Assembly (NCBI RefSeq): GCF_019976755.1
Contig: NZ_AP023441.1
Span: forward strand, 6,135,501-6,199,500
Direction: 5' to 3'
DNA: 64,000 bases
DNA from: Nostoc sp. MS1
GTDB taxonomy: Bacteria > Cyanobacteriota > Cyanobacteriia > Cyanobacteriales > Nostocaceae
Shown here: positions 45,872-54,787 of the stretch, in pieces
How the letters are laid out: each line of letters begins with the position of its first letter
Position numbering within the stretch: the stretch's first letter is position 1
Notes under the pieces: model-generated
The model's database searches: none
Told to the model about the DNA's origin: nothing
The model's input: the letters and a program-made list of their open reading frames with translations, nothing else
Position numbers and translations under genes: made by a program

Positions 45872-46713
45872 TGGACAAGTTCCTCTAAGGTGGGAAACAA
45901 TAGTTTTTCTGCCTGCTGGCGTTCTTGACAATCTGGCGATTCTGGAGGACACATACAGGCTAGTTCATTAATATCGATTATTTGACCCCGTAAACACTGC
46001 ACGCTTTGAATTAGCAAATAAGCAGCGAAAGAAGCTATCAACATTGCTACCACTAAGCTGATGACACCATCAGCCCATGTCCAGTTCAGCCATATAATAG
46101 CGATCGCAGCTAGCACTGCACCAACAGAACTGGCCAAATCCGCTATTAAATGTAGTAATGCACCTTTAATATTGAGGTCATGATGACTGCATTTGTGTAG
46201 ATAAAAAGCGTTAAAACTGTTAACACCTACACCAATTAACGCAGTTGCTAACATCGGTACGCCTAAAATCTCTGTGGTGGGAGATTGCAACCGTACCAAA
46301 GCTTCTTTAACTATCCAACAAGCAATACAAGCTAAACTGATACCATTAATTAATGCCGCAACAATTTCTAATCGATAGCGCCCAAATATAGTTTTTTGGG
46401 ATATTGATTGAGATAACCAGGCAGCAATTAGTGCTAGTCCTAATGCTGCTACATCTGAAAGAATATGTTCCGCATCTGCTAACAGGGACAGACTATGGCT
46501 CCAAATTCCTGCACCTAGTTCCACACAAAAAAAGATGCTGAGTAAAATTAAGGTAGTCCACAACGCCTGGATATTTTGTTTAACCGGGCTTATGTGCGTT
46601 GAACCTGAACTCAGGGAACTGCTAGAGGTTGACTCGGATTTCGAGCTATCCATCAGATGCTGTTGTGCCGAAAGCACCATTCTTGATACCTGAATATCTG
46701 TACGTTCCTGCAT
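45868..46713 (-). CDS. Cation diffusion facilitator (zinc-type CDF)
   Basis: A 281-residue transporter with about six membrane segments and the CDF signature: SLLADAEHILSDVAALGLAL, where His and Asp of HILSD form the zinc site, and the second site HLIADLASSVGAV. A short cytosolic tail ends in CMCPPESPDC, a cysteine cluster. It exports zinc or a similar divalent metal from the cytoplasm. The C-terminal domain is short compared with typical CzcD. The upstream region has a Zur/Fur-like palindrome. Confidence 0.88.
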   Translation of the reverse strand: MQERTDIQVSRMVLSAQQHLMDSSKSESTSSSSLSSGSTHISPVKQNIQALWTTLILLSIFFCVELGAGIWSHSLSLLADAEHILSDVAALGLALIAAWLSQSISQKTIFGRYRLEIVAALINGISLACIACWIVKEALVRLQSPTTEILGVPMLATALIGVGVNSFNAFYLHKCSHHDLNIKGALLHLIADLASSVGAVLAAIAIIWLNWTWADGVISLVVAMLIASFAAYLLIQSVQCLRGQIIDINELACMCPPESPDCQERQQAEKLLFPTLEELVQ

Positions 46714-46791
46714 TAATGTATCAGTAGTAAGGTTAATAATTTGATAACTAACGTTTAATAAAAAGTAAAAGTCTGGTTGAGACTCTTTTAT

Positions 46792-46810
46792 ATAATAATG
46801 GTTATCATTT
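46792..46810 (-). promoter_or_regulatory. Zur/Fur-like box upstream of the CDF gene
   Basis: On the minus strand TGATAACCATTATTA resembles the Zur/Fur palindrome TGATAATNATTATCA with few mismatches. It lies about 80 bases before the CDF start, in a suitable operator position. Whether it binds Zur, Fur or nothing is not known. Confidence 0.45.
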
Positions 46811-47278
46811 ACATTAAGTGATTATTTTTTTATCTATGTAATATAAGTTACTCTAACAATCAATATTAGTTATTAACCTGATTTACATAGGTAGGAAGTA
46901 GGACTTTAGTCTTTCTGGCATATACACCTGTTGCATAAATACTTTCGTATTACTGAAAGTATTGTGTTTGACAGGTTACAAGTTTTTAGACCCCCGACTT
47001 TAAAAAAAAGTCGGGGGTCTAAGTTATATACCCTTACATTCTGTCTTAATAGATAACCTGGGTGTATAAGTTCTATATACAGCACATTTCATTTGAGTGA
47101 GGTACACTAGGGCGGGCAAGATACCTACGATAATTTTATAATTTAACGTGTATCTCATTTACCTGCAACGTACTGTATATAGCTTTTCTTACCCCAATTA
47201 GGTATGGGCAAGAATAATTAAACGCAGATGCACGCAGATAAATTTGTACCTCAGCAGACTAGGAAACGCTATGACTTC
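46811..47278. other. Intergenic region with a hairpin
   Basis: No gene is seen. A strong palindrome at 46988-47020 (AGACCCCCGACTT with its complement around an A-rich loop) could terminate transcription in both directions; it resembles the dispersed REP-like element at 51098. Short fragments of a GCAGATGCACGCAGATAAAT-type repeat appear near 47222. Confidence 0.55.
46988..47020. terminator. Strong inverted repeat / terminator-like hairpin
   Basis: A 13-bp perfect stem (AGACCCCCGACTT and AAGTCGGGGGTCT) with a short A-rich loop. It is of the same type as the hairpin after bioB and is a common dispersed element. Confidence 0.65.
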
Positions 47279-48883
47279 CTAATTATTATTTTGTGAAGTA
47301 TCTGCGGGTTTTTCGTTTTTCTCAGATGATGTTTGAGTTTGACTATCGGTAGAGGAATTTGGTTTGACTTCCACAGTTGGCACTACTATAGAAGAATCGG
47401 AATTTCTTGGTTCTACAGGTTGCGTGGGTACAACTACGGAATTTGGTTGTAGCGGAATTTGAGGAGTAGTCGAATTTTGACTAGCAGTGGGTAGGGTAGT
47501 ATTTTTGGTATTAGCAGGGTTTGCTTGACGAGATGAACGGTATTCTCGCAGTTTCTCTACTAGAGATGGTGTAGGTGCAATTTCAGGGCGCTGTGATTCT
47601 CTTGTATTGGGTTGTGGCGAGGATTCGGGAGAATTATTGTTAGTAGGTGTTTCGGTTTGTTGGTTAGTTAAGCTACGCCTGCGCCGTTTATAGGTGGAAA
47701 CGGGTATGGTTTCCTCACTGAGAGAATTTTGAGAATTTTGTCCGGCGTTATCTTGCGCTTCATCAGAGTTAACGTTGGGTTTTTTGCCTACAGGAACCAT
47801 TGGGCGTTGTTCAAACAAGGGTTTTGCTGTTGGTTGCTGCTGAGAGTGAGAAAATAGGCTAGTAAGACGAAATCCGGCTGTGGCTGCTACTAAAGCGATG
47901 CTGACACCGAGTAAGGCTTTAGGGATGCCATGCTTAGGTAAGGCAAAATTTTTCAGTGGTGATGGTTTGTTGACACTACTGGGTGTCTTAGCACCAGAAA
48001 ACTTTTCTTGCAGATGCACAGATAAATCAATGGTTGGCACTGCATGAGTGGGTAATGAATGAATTGGGGTTATGCTGCTACCTGGGAGTAGTTGCAACCA
48101 TTCGGCAACTGTTTGCGGACGAAAGCGTGATTCTACTGCCATACCGCGCATAACTGCTTGATTGACGGCTGCGCTGAGGTGGGGTTGGAGTTCGCGGGGG
48201 GCTGGCATTTGTTCGCGATCGCGCAATAATGCTGGTAAAGGAACTTGCCCTGTTAACAGTGCATATAATGTTGCGGCTAAACCATAGACATCTGTAGCAG
48301 GTGTGCGCTGTGCTTGAGTTAAGTATTGTTCTATGGGGGAATAGCCTTCAGAGACTAAACCTGTGTGTGTTTGCCGTACACTGCTATTAAATTCACGGGC
48401 AATGCCAAAATCAATTAGCACTACCTCCTGTGTACCTTGGCGAAGGATAATATTATCTGGTTTTATATCTCGATGTAGTAAGCCGTTGTTGTGTACTACC
48501 TGCAATGCTGCCCCAATTTGGCGGATGTAATGAATTGCAGTTTCTTCTGGTAAGGGTATGGCTGGTAAAACAAAAGCATCCCCCAAGGTTTCACCGGGGA
48601 TATACTCCATTACCATGTAAGGTAGTCCATCCTCAACAAAAAAATCACTGACTCTGACAATATTAGGATGGATACAAGTAGCTAATCTTCTGGCTTCATC
48701 TTGGAATTGACGCTCAAATTTGGCAAAATCAGGGTGTTGGCGCAGCCGTTCGTTGATGGTTTTCATTACCACCTCATGTCCCAAGTAGTGATGAGTGGCT
48801 TTAAACGTAATGCCAAAGCCACCACGTCCTATTTCCTGCATGAGGGTGTATTTTCCACCCTGTAAAGTTTTGCCTGCTAACAT
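47279..48883 (-). CDS. Serine/threonine protein kinase (Pkn type)
   Basis: The 534-residue protein has an N-terminal Hanks-type kinase domain (residues 1-270): GRGGFG loop at 19-24, Lys41, catalytic loop HRDIKPDN with Asp139, and IDFG. One membrane segment (about residues 323-345, ALLGVSIALVAATAGFRL) is followed by a Pro/Ser/Thr/Asn/Gln-rich tail. The tail is probably periplasmic and could sense the wall. No PASTA or other recognised sensor domain. Substrates unknown. Confidence 0.92.
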   Translation of the reverse strand: MLAGKTLQGGKYTLMQEIGRGGFGITFKATHHYLGHEVVMKTINERLRQHPDFAKFERQFQDEARRLATCIHPNIVRVSDFFVEDGLPYMVMEYIPGETLGDAFVLPAIPLPEETAIHYIRQIGAALQVVHNNGLLHRDIKPDNIILRQGTQEVVLIDFGIAREFNSSVRQTHTGLVSEGYSPIEQYLTQAQRTPATDVYGLAATLYALLTGQVPLPALLRDREQMPAPRELQPHLSAAVNQAVMRGMAVESRFRPQTVAEWLQLLPGSSITPIHSLPTHAVPTIDLSVHLQEKFSGAKTPSSVNKPSPLKNFALPKHGIPKALLGVSIALVAATAGFRLTSLFSHSQQQPTAKPLFEQRPMVPVGKKPNVNSDEAQDNAGQNSQNSLSEETIPVSTYKRRRRSLTNQQTETPTNNNSPESSPQPNTRESQRPEIAPTPSLVEKLREYRSSRQANPANTKNTTLPTASQNSTTPQIPLQPNSVVVPTQPVEPRNSDSSIVVPTVEVKPNSSTDSQTQTSSEKNEKPADTSQNNN

Positions 48884-49208
48884 AAGAAAGTCTTAATTCC
48901 TGACGGTGCAAATCAACAATTCCAAATTCAAAGCTGTTTTTTTATATGAGGGTTTAGTGCTAGCTGTATCATAGGCAGTTATCCCTGGAGTGTAAGTTTA
49001 AATTGCTCCCCATATATTGTAGGAAGTAATCAGATTTTTCTCACTTTTACCATTCAAAATGCACTGAGGTTAGCCCAAACAAGGATTGTTTGCAGAAAAA
49101 TCTTACACCCTTCACATAAACGCTTTGTTGAATAAAACTTACCCTAATTAAAAATCTATCCAATTTTACTTTGTATTCACCTTAAATTTCAGGAGCCATG
49201 TAGCCCTA
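48884..49208. other. Intergenic, no gene
   Basis: A 325-base divergent promoter region. I see no gene, repeat or hairpin that stands out. CAGGAG at 49190-49195 is the ribosome site of the methyltransferase. Confidence 0.45.
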
Positions 49209-49949
49209 ATGTCGCAAAAGCCATCTCCCAGCCATCTTTCTACTTCACAAAATCCTTACAAAAACAACACTAATAGTTCAGATAAATGGCAACAAAGGGT
49301 AGCACAGGTAGCATATCGCTTTAATCAACAGTATCAAAATCAATCTTCAGAGCTACCAGCAGAAGTACAGGAAATGCCGATTTATCTAGAGTGGGTTTCT
49401 GGCATATTGGCAGGAAAACTAGCTTCTCCTTTCTGGGAAATTGCCCGTCCGCAAAAGAATCAGCACTGTTTAGATATTGGTTGTGGTGTCAGCTTTTTGA
49501 TTTATCCTTGGCGAGATTGGCAAGCGTTTTTCTATGGGCAAGAGGTGAGTAATTTCGCACGGGATACGCTTAATTCTCGTGGTTCGCAGTTGAACTCCAA
49601 GCTGTTCAAGGGGGTGGAGTTAGGCGCAGCGCATCAGCTAAACTACACACCATCTTATTTTGATTTAGCGATCGCTACCGGATTCGGTTGTTATTTTCCC
49701 TTAGAATATTGGACATTAGTTTTACAAGAAGTAAAACGGGTGTTAAAACCAGGGGGACATTTTGTCTTTGACATCCTCAACGCCGAACACCCACAAGCCG
49801 AAGATTGGGCAGTTTTAGAAACTTACTTGGGTGCAGAAGTGTTCCTAGAACCTATAGCCGAGTGGGAAAAAATAATTAACTCGGCTGGTGCTAAAGTGGT
49901 TGGACGACAACCAGGGGAGTTTTTTGATTTGTACAAGGTGCGGTTTTAA
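49209..49949 (+). CDS. Class I SAM-dependent methyltransferase
   Basis: The 246-residue protein has a Ser/Asn/Gln-rich N-terminus of 25 residues, then a Rossmann SAM-binding core (HCLDIGCGVSFLIYPWRDW as motif I, FDLAIATGFGCYFPLEYWTL, and VKRVLKPGGHFVFDIL). It is the form found in many cyanobacteria next to bioB, but no link to biotin is evident. Substrate unknown. Confidence 0.85.
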   Translation: MSQKPSPSHLSTSQNPYKNNTNSSDKWQQRVAQVAYRFNQQYQNQSSELPAEVQEMPIYLEWVSGILAGKLASPFWEIARPQKNQHCLDIGCGVSFLIYPWRDWQAFFYGQEVSNFARDTLNSRGSQLNSKLFKGVELGAAHQLNYTPSYFDLAIATGFGCYFPLEYWTLVLQEVKRVLKPGGHFVFDILNAEHPQAEDWAVLETYLGAEVFLEPIAEWEKIINSAGAKVVGRQPGEFFDLYKVRF

Positions 49950-50061
49950 GATGGGTTGACAGTTGATAGTTGACAGTTGACAGTTGTTAGGTTGTTTCCA
50001 CTGTTCATTGTCCACTCCCTACTCCCTACTCCCTAATATTAAAAGAAGGATACTATAACTA

Positions 50062-51069
50062 ATGTCGGTGGGAAGATTACGCTACGATTGGCAAAATGCA
50101 GAGATTCGCGCCATATATGATACGCCGTTGCTAGAGTTGATTTATCAAGCTGCTAGTGTACATCGGCAGTTTCATAATCCTAAACAAATCCAAGTATGTA
50201 AGCTGATATCGATTAAAACTGGTGGGTGTCCAGAAGATTGTAGTTACTGCGCCCAGTCTTCCCGTTATCAGACTGAGGTGAAACCGCAAGCACTGCTAGA
50301 TAAACAAACGGTGGTGGAAATTGCCCAAAACGCTAAACAAAAGGGTGTTAGCCGTGTTTGTATGGGTGCAGCTTGGCGGGAAGTGCGGGAAAATTCTCAG
50401 TTTGACCGCGTTTTGGAAATGGTCAAGGATGTTACAGACATGGGTTTGGAAGTATGCTGTACTTTGGGGATGCTGACGGCAGACCAAGCCAAGCGCCTAG
50501 AGGATGCTGGATTGTATGCTTATAACCATAATTTGGATACGTCATCTGATTATTACAGCACAATTATCACTACAAGAACTTATAGCGATCGCCTAAATAC
50601 TATCGAAAATGTCCGGCAGACTAATGTTACTGTATGTTCTGGCGGTATTCTCGGTTTAGGTGAAAGCGTTGATGACCGTGTTTCAATGTTGCAAACATTG
50701 GCTAGTCTCAATCCTCATCCAGAGTCAGTACCAATTAATATATTGTCTCAGGTGGAAGGTACACCCTTGGAAAATCAGCCTGATGTACCTATCTGGGATG
50801 TAGTCAGAATGATTGCAACTGCACGTATAGTTATGCCTACTTCTGATGTGCGCTTAAGTGCAGGTAGAGCGAGGCTTTCTCAGGTGGAACAAGCCTTATG
50901 CTTTATGGCGGGGGCAAATTCCATCTTTTCTAGCGACGATAATAAGATGCTGACGGTAACGACTCCCTGTCCAGATTACGATGCTGACCAGGAAATGCTC
51001 AACTTGTTGGGTTTAGAAATGCGTCCTCCAGCCCAAAGACCAAACCTTGTGGGAGTTCGTAATTCGTAA
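50062..51069 (+). CDS. bioB: Biotin synthase
   Basis: The 335-residue radical SAM enzyme inserts sulphur into dethiobiotin. The CxxxCxxC cluster KTGGCPEDCSYC lies at Cys56, Cys60 and Cys63. The [2Fe-2S] ligand region (RVCMGAAWRE, EVCCTLGMLT, and RLSAGRARLS with the conserved Arg) is present. Length is normal. The gene is followed by repeats and a hairpin. Confidence 0.96.
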   Translation: MSVGRLRYDWQNAEIRAIYDTPLLELIYQAASVHRQFHNPKQIQVCKLISIKTGGCPEDCSYCAQSSRYQTEVKPQALLDKQTVVEIAQNAKQKGVSRVCMGAAWREVRENSQFDRVLEMVKDVTDMGLEVCCTLGMLTADQAKRLEDAGLYAYNHNLDTSSDYYSTIITTRTYSDRLNTIENVRQTNVTVCSGGILGLGESVDDRVSMLQTLASLNPHPESVPINILSQVEGTPLENQPDVPIWDVVRMIATARIVMPTSDVRLSAGRARLSQVEQALCFMAGANSIFSSDDNKMLTVTTPCPDYDADQEMLNLLGLEMRPPAQRPNLVGVRNS

Positions 51070-51097
51070 TTCGTAATTCGTAATTTGTAATAAAACT

Positions 51098-51131
51098 AGA
51101 TCCCCGACTTCCTGAAGAAAATCGGGGATCT
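51098..51131. terminator. Bidirectional terminator between bioB and petL
   Basis: AGATCCCCGA (51098-51107) pairs perfectly with TCGGGGATCT (51122-51131), followed by a T run. It stands between two convergent genes. Confidence 0.8.
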
Positions 51132-51162
51132 GGCTTTTTAAGAAGCGTTGAAGGTTACAAGA

Positions 51163-51258
51163 CTACAGAATCTTGGCAGAACGCAGACCAAACAGCAAAC
51201 CAGCAGCTATTCCGGTAAACAACGCCAAAAAGCCAATATACGCTACTATTGCTAACAT
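51163..51258 (-). CDS. petL: Cytochrome b6-f complex subunit PetL
   Basis: A 31-residue protein ([20 protein letters not shown], then [11 protein letters not shown]) with a single membrane span. It matches the PetL subunit of the thylakoid cytochrome b6-f complex in Nostoc, as I remember it. GTGGAG before the ATG is a good ribosome site. PetL stabilises the dimeric complex. Too short for ordinary open frame lists, but otherwise complete. Confidence 0.88.
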
Positions 51259-51417
51259 TTATTTTTCTCCACAATACTTCACTATATCTATTGAATCATT
51301 TATTTTTAGTCATTGGTCATTGGTCATTGGTCATTAGTCCATAGTCAACAGTTAGGGTGAATGTTACTGTGGAACTAATTAAGAGACTAAATATTTTGGT
51401 TCTGGTTTCGAGACAGA

Positions 51418-52023
51418 ATGATGAGTGAAGCTAATCTATTCCCTACTTTGGCAGTGAATATCCCGCCTACGCTAACGCTGATGGTATCTCATGAGCAGTT
51501 TGTAGAGTTAGCACTGGCTAACCGAGATTTACAATTGGAACGGACTGCTACGGGTGAGTTGATTGTTATGCCGCCAACGGGGAGTGATACAGGCTACAGA
51601 AATTCGGATATTAATGGACAATTGTGGTTTTGGAACCGTCAGGCTAAATTAGGCGTAGTTTTCGACTCTTCTAGTGGCTTTCATCTTCCTAACGGGAGCG
51701 ATCGCTCTCCTGATGCAGCGTGGATAAGTCAAGAAAGATGGGATGCCCTCAGTATAGAACAGCAAGAGACTTTTGCCCCCATCTGTCCTGATTTTGTGCT
51801 GGAACTACGGTCTAAAAATGACTCGATAGAAAAGTTACGCGCCAAGATGAGAGAATACATAGAAAATGGCGCTCATTTAGGTTGGTTGATTGACCGTAAA
51901 AATCAACAAGTAGAAATTTATCGTACAGGTCAAGATGTGGAAGTATTGAATCGACTGACAACTTTGTCAGGAGAAGATGTTTTTACAGGGTTTGTCCTAG
52001 ATTTAACTGAAGTCTGGAGTTAA
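51418..52023 (+). CDS. Uma2-family (DUF820) protein, PD-(D/E)XK fold
   Basis: The 201-residue protein has the pattern of the Uma2/DUF820 family widespread in cyanobacteria: TGELIVMPPTGSDTGYRNSD, PDAAWISQERWDA, PDFVLELRSKNDSIEKLRAK, and LGWLIDRKNQQVEIYRTG. The E and K in LELRSK belong to the restriction-endonuclease-like core. Copies are numerous and their role is unknown. It stands between petL and aroB. Confidence 0.85.
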   Translation: MMSEANLFPTLAVNIPPTLTLMVSHEQFVELALANRDLQLERTATGELIVMPPTGSDTGYRNSDINGQLWFWNRQAKLGVVFDSSSGFHLPNGSDRSPDAAWISQERWDALSIEQQETFAPICPDFVLELRSKNDSIEKLRAKMREYIENGAHLGWLIDRKNQQVEIYRTGQDVEVLNRLTTLSGEDVFTGFVLDLTEVWS

Positions 52024-52157
52024 CCTCATATTTTCTAGCTGTTGACTAATGACTAATGACTAATGACTAATAACAAAAAAGATATAAAAATATATCCTCG
52101 CCTCGCCTTCCCAGAATGAGGTAGAATACAGCCCACGGCGCTGTTAGGGTTTGGGTG

Positions 52158-53246
52158 ATGGCTTCTATTAATGTGAATTTACCAACGCAGTCTTATGAGA
52201 TTGCGATCGCACCTGCAAGTTTAGATCAGATCGGTCAAAGCTTGGCAGAGTTAAAACTGGGCAAAAAAGTATTAGTTGTTTCTAATCCCACTATTTTTAA
52301 GCATTTTGGTAAAAATATTGTAGATTCTCTTGAATCGGCTGGTTTTCAAGTAGCTAGTTACTCCTTACCACCAGGGGAACGCTACAAAACTCTTAATTCC
52401 ATTCAAAAACTCTACGATATTGCCTTAGAAAATCGTCTAGAACGTTCCTCCACAATGGTAGCTTTGGGGGGTGGGGTAATTGGTGATATGACTGGTTTTG
52501 CCGCCGCTACTTGGCTACGGGGAATTAATGTAGTGCAAGTACCCACTACACTCTTAGCGATGGTAGATTCGGCTATTGGTGGTAAAACTGGTGTCAATCA
52601 TCCCAATGGCAAAAACTTGATTGGTGCGTTTCATCAACCGCGATTTGTGCTGATTGACCCCCAAGTATTAAAAACTCTACCTGTGCGGGAATTTCGGGCG
52701 GGAATGGCAGAGGTGATTAAGTACGGGGTAATTTGGGATGCTGAATTATTCAACCAGTTAGAACAAAGTAAACGTCTTGACCAACTCCGCTACATCAAAC
52801 CGGAATTGGTAGATGCAATTTTAACCCGTTCCTGTCAAGCTAAGGCCGATGTTGTGGGTAAGGATGAGAAGGAAGGCGGACTACGGGCGATTTTGAATTA
52901 TGGACACACCATTGGTCATGCGGTGGAAAGCTTGACTAACTATCGGCTACTCAAACATGGCGAAGCGGTAGGTATTGGCATGGTAGCAGCCGGGCAGATT
53001 GCTGTAAATTTAGGACTGTGGCAACAAGAAGAAGCAGACCGTCAAAATGCGTTAATTGAAAAAGCTGGTTTACCGACAAAGTTACCAGCCGGGTTAGATA
53101 TTGAAGGGATTATTGAGACTTTGCAATGGGATAAAAAGGTTAAAGATGGGAAAGTGCGGTTTATCTTACCCACTCAAATTGGTGTAGTGACCGTTACAGA
53201 TGAGGTGACATCAGATAACATTCGGCAAGTTTTACAACAGATGTAA
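52158..53246 (+). CDS. aroB: 3-dehydroquinate synthase
   Basis: The 362-residue enzyme converts DAHP to 3-dehydroquinate in the shikimate pathway using NAD and zinc. Motifs: PPGERYKTL, ALGGGVIGDMTGFAAATW (NAD-binding), QVPTTLLAMVDSAIGGKTGV, and the zinc ligands in LNYGHTIGHAVE and LKHGEAVGIGM. ATG 52158 is preferred over GTG 52155. The gene is transcribed into a 540-base region with a strong terminator at its end. Confidence 0.96.
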   Translation: MASINVNLPTQSYEIAIAPASLDQIGQSLAELKLGKKVLVVSNPTIFKHFGKNIVDSLESAGFQVASYSLPPGERYKTLNSIQKLYDIALENRLERSSTMVALGGGVIGDMTGFAAATWLRGINVVQVPTTLLAMVDSAIGGKTGVNHPNGKNLIGAFHQPRFVLIDPQVLKTLPVREFRAGMAEVIKYGVIWDAELFNQLEQSKRLDQLRYIKPELVDAILTRSCQAKADVVGKDEKEGGLRAILNYGHTIGHAVESLTNYRLLKHGEAVGIGMVAAGQIAVNLGLWQQEEADRQNALIEKAGLPTKLPAGLDIEGIIETLQWDKKVKDGKVRFILPTQIGVVTVTDEVTSDNIRQVLQQM

Positions 53247-53789
53247 ATTAATCACTAAATTCTGCCAAAATGGCAAAATTTCCGTAATGGGATCTTATAC
53301 ATTAAAGATAGCTACTCAAAATTGAGATCATTGATAAATAAAACCATTCTCATGGAAATTATCAATGATAATCTGACTATGAAACCTCTGCTACTGAGTG
53401 CTATTGCTGAAGTACTCAGTGTTTGGGGAATTGCTTAAATCCTACAGCAAGACAAACAAGGTAACTATTACTAACGGTGCTTTTTTCGAGAAAGTTGAGC
53501 AAAAATTAAGTTTGGTATGCTGGCCCGTCCAAATTTTAACCTTTTATGCTCTATGTCGAGTGTTCATGTGGTGGTGAAATCGACTAGTAACTTTCTGTAC
53601 TAGGAATGGTGTTGCTTGAACCAAACCAAAGGTAGTAAGAAAAAAGAATCGCTATTGTGGTTTAACTGTTGTTTTAGCTGGTAGAACTTATAGTTCTTAC
53701 GTTTTTTAAAATTTAGTAATTTTCGTCTTTCCAGATGGGATTACTTCTGCTAGATAAATTTGCAATTTATACAGCAACTCTTAATTACG
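53247..53789 (+). other. Unassigned transcribed-type region ending in a strong terminator
   Basis: The 540-base gap between aroB and the 53790 terminator is too long to be an ordinary 3' UTR. It holds a 28-codon open frame at 53352-53438 (MEIINDNLTMKPLLLSAIAE), without a clear ribosome site, another of 28 codons at 53517, and a bulged terminator-like hairpin at about 53682-53708. A structured RNA, a small peptide gene or a decayed gene are all possible. Confidence 0.35.
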
Positions 53790-53824
53790 GCTGGATGCTA
53801 AATTAATTAGCATCCAGCTTTTTT
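53790..53824 (+). terminator. Strong rho-independent terminator
   Basis: GCTGGATGCTAA (53790-53801) pairs perfectly with TTAGCATCCAGC (53807-53818), followed by a T run to 53824. Terminates plus-strand transcripts from aroB or from an unseen RNA gene. Confidence 0.85.
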
Positions 53825-53934
53825 ATGTGTTAAGAAATTGATAGATCACGCTGGATGTTTGGAGATACAGCAGAAGGCAAGGGAATAGGGGATATGAGGA
53901 AGAAACCCACCCCTAACCCCTCCCAAGAGGGGAA

Positions 53935-54000
53935 TAGCAAAGGAGAATAACTAATGACTATGGACTAATGACTAATGACTAATGACCAATGACTAATAAC
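53935..54000. repeat. TGACTAA-type repeats before the first parvulin gene
   Basis: Several copies of TGACTAA/TGACCAA between about 53949 and 53998, a Nostocales short tandem repeat just upstream of the 54029 gene. Confidence 0.8.
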
Positions 54001-54028
54001 CTTTACTTGAAGCAACCTAATTATATAA

Positions 54029-54787
54029 ATGAATGATTTAACAAAAGTATTTATTGCACCAGAGGAAATTGTCAACTTCCTCAAAAAAGAAATGAATTTA
54101 AAGGAAGTATATCAGAAGATTTTATTTCAAAGGGTGATTTGGCAGGTAGCCGAAGCAAGAGGAATCACGGTAACAACGGAAGAAATTGAGGCTGAAGCCA
54201 ACCGTCAGCGTAGGGAAAAACATTTAGAGAAAGCCGCAGACACTGTGGCGTGGTTAGCAGATCAGTTAGTTTCCCCAGAAGATTGGGAAATGGGTATCCG
54301 CGATCGCTTATTATCTCAGAAGTTAGCTAATCTCTTGTTTGCTGAGAAAGTAGAAGCTTTTTTTGCTCAAAATCAACTGGAATTTGAACAAGTTAGTCTA
54401 TATCAAATTATCGTCGATTCCCAGAAAATAGCCCAAGAAATATATTATCAAATTGAAGATGAAGAAATTAGTTTCTTTGAGGCTGCACACTTATATGACA
54501 TTGACATTTATCGTAGGCAAAAATGTGGTTATGAAGGTAGACTTTATCGGTTTGACCTGCCTACAAATATAGCGTCAGTGATCTTTAGGTCATCACCAAA
54601 ACAATTAATTGGGCCTCTTCAAAGTAGTCAAGGTTATCACTTATTTATGGTTGATAATTTCTTTACTGCTGAATTAACATCTGAAAGATATCAGGAAATA
54701 CTCAATAATATGTTTCAACAATGGTTAGTTATGGAGGTAAATAATATACTTAGCTCATTAGTTCATCATCAGTTCCAAGAATCATGA
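54029..54787 (+). CDS. SurA/PpiC-type peptidyl-prolyl isomerase, first copy
   Basis: A 252-residue protein with a helical SurA-like N-terminal domain (about residues 1-115) and a C-terminal parvulin-like domain (about 120-230, with ISFFEAAHLYDIDIYRRQKC, GYEGRLYRFDLPTNIASVIF, and IGPLQSSQGYHLFMVDNF). No signal peptide is visible, so it is cytoplasmic. It is homologous to the gene at 61469 with the same order of features. The two flank a C39 peptidase ABC exporter and an HlyD adaptor, so they may act as chaperones for an exported peptide. Isomerase activity is not shown. Confidence 0.78.
   Translation: MNDLTKVFIAPEEIVNFLKKEMNLKEVYQKILFQRVIWQVAEARGITVTTEEIEAEANRQRREKHLEKAADTVAWLADQLVSPEDWEMGIRDRLLSQKLANLLFAEKVEAFFAQNQLEFEQVSLYQIIVDSQKIAQEIYYQIEDEEISFFEAAHLYDIDIYRRQKCGYEGRLYRFDLPTNIASVIFRSSPKQLIGPLQSSQGYHLFMVDNFFTAELTSERYQEILNNMFQQWLVMEVNNILSSLVHHQFQES

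Noticed and set aside
45872..45952. Extended start of the 45659 gene
   Set aside because: It lies inside the CDF gene in another frame; the ATGA overlap gives a natural start at 45871.
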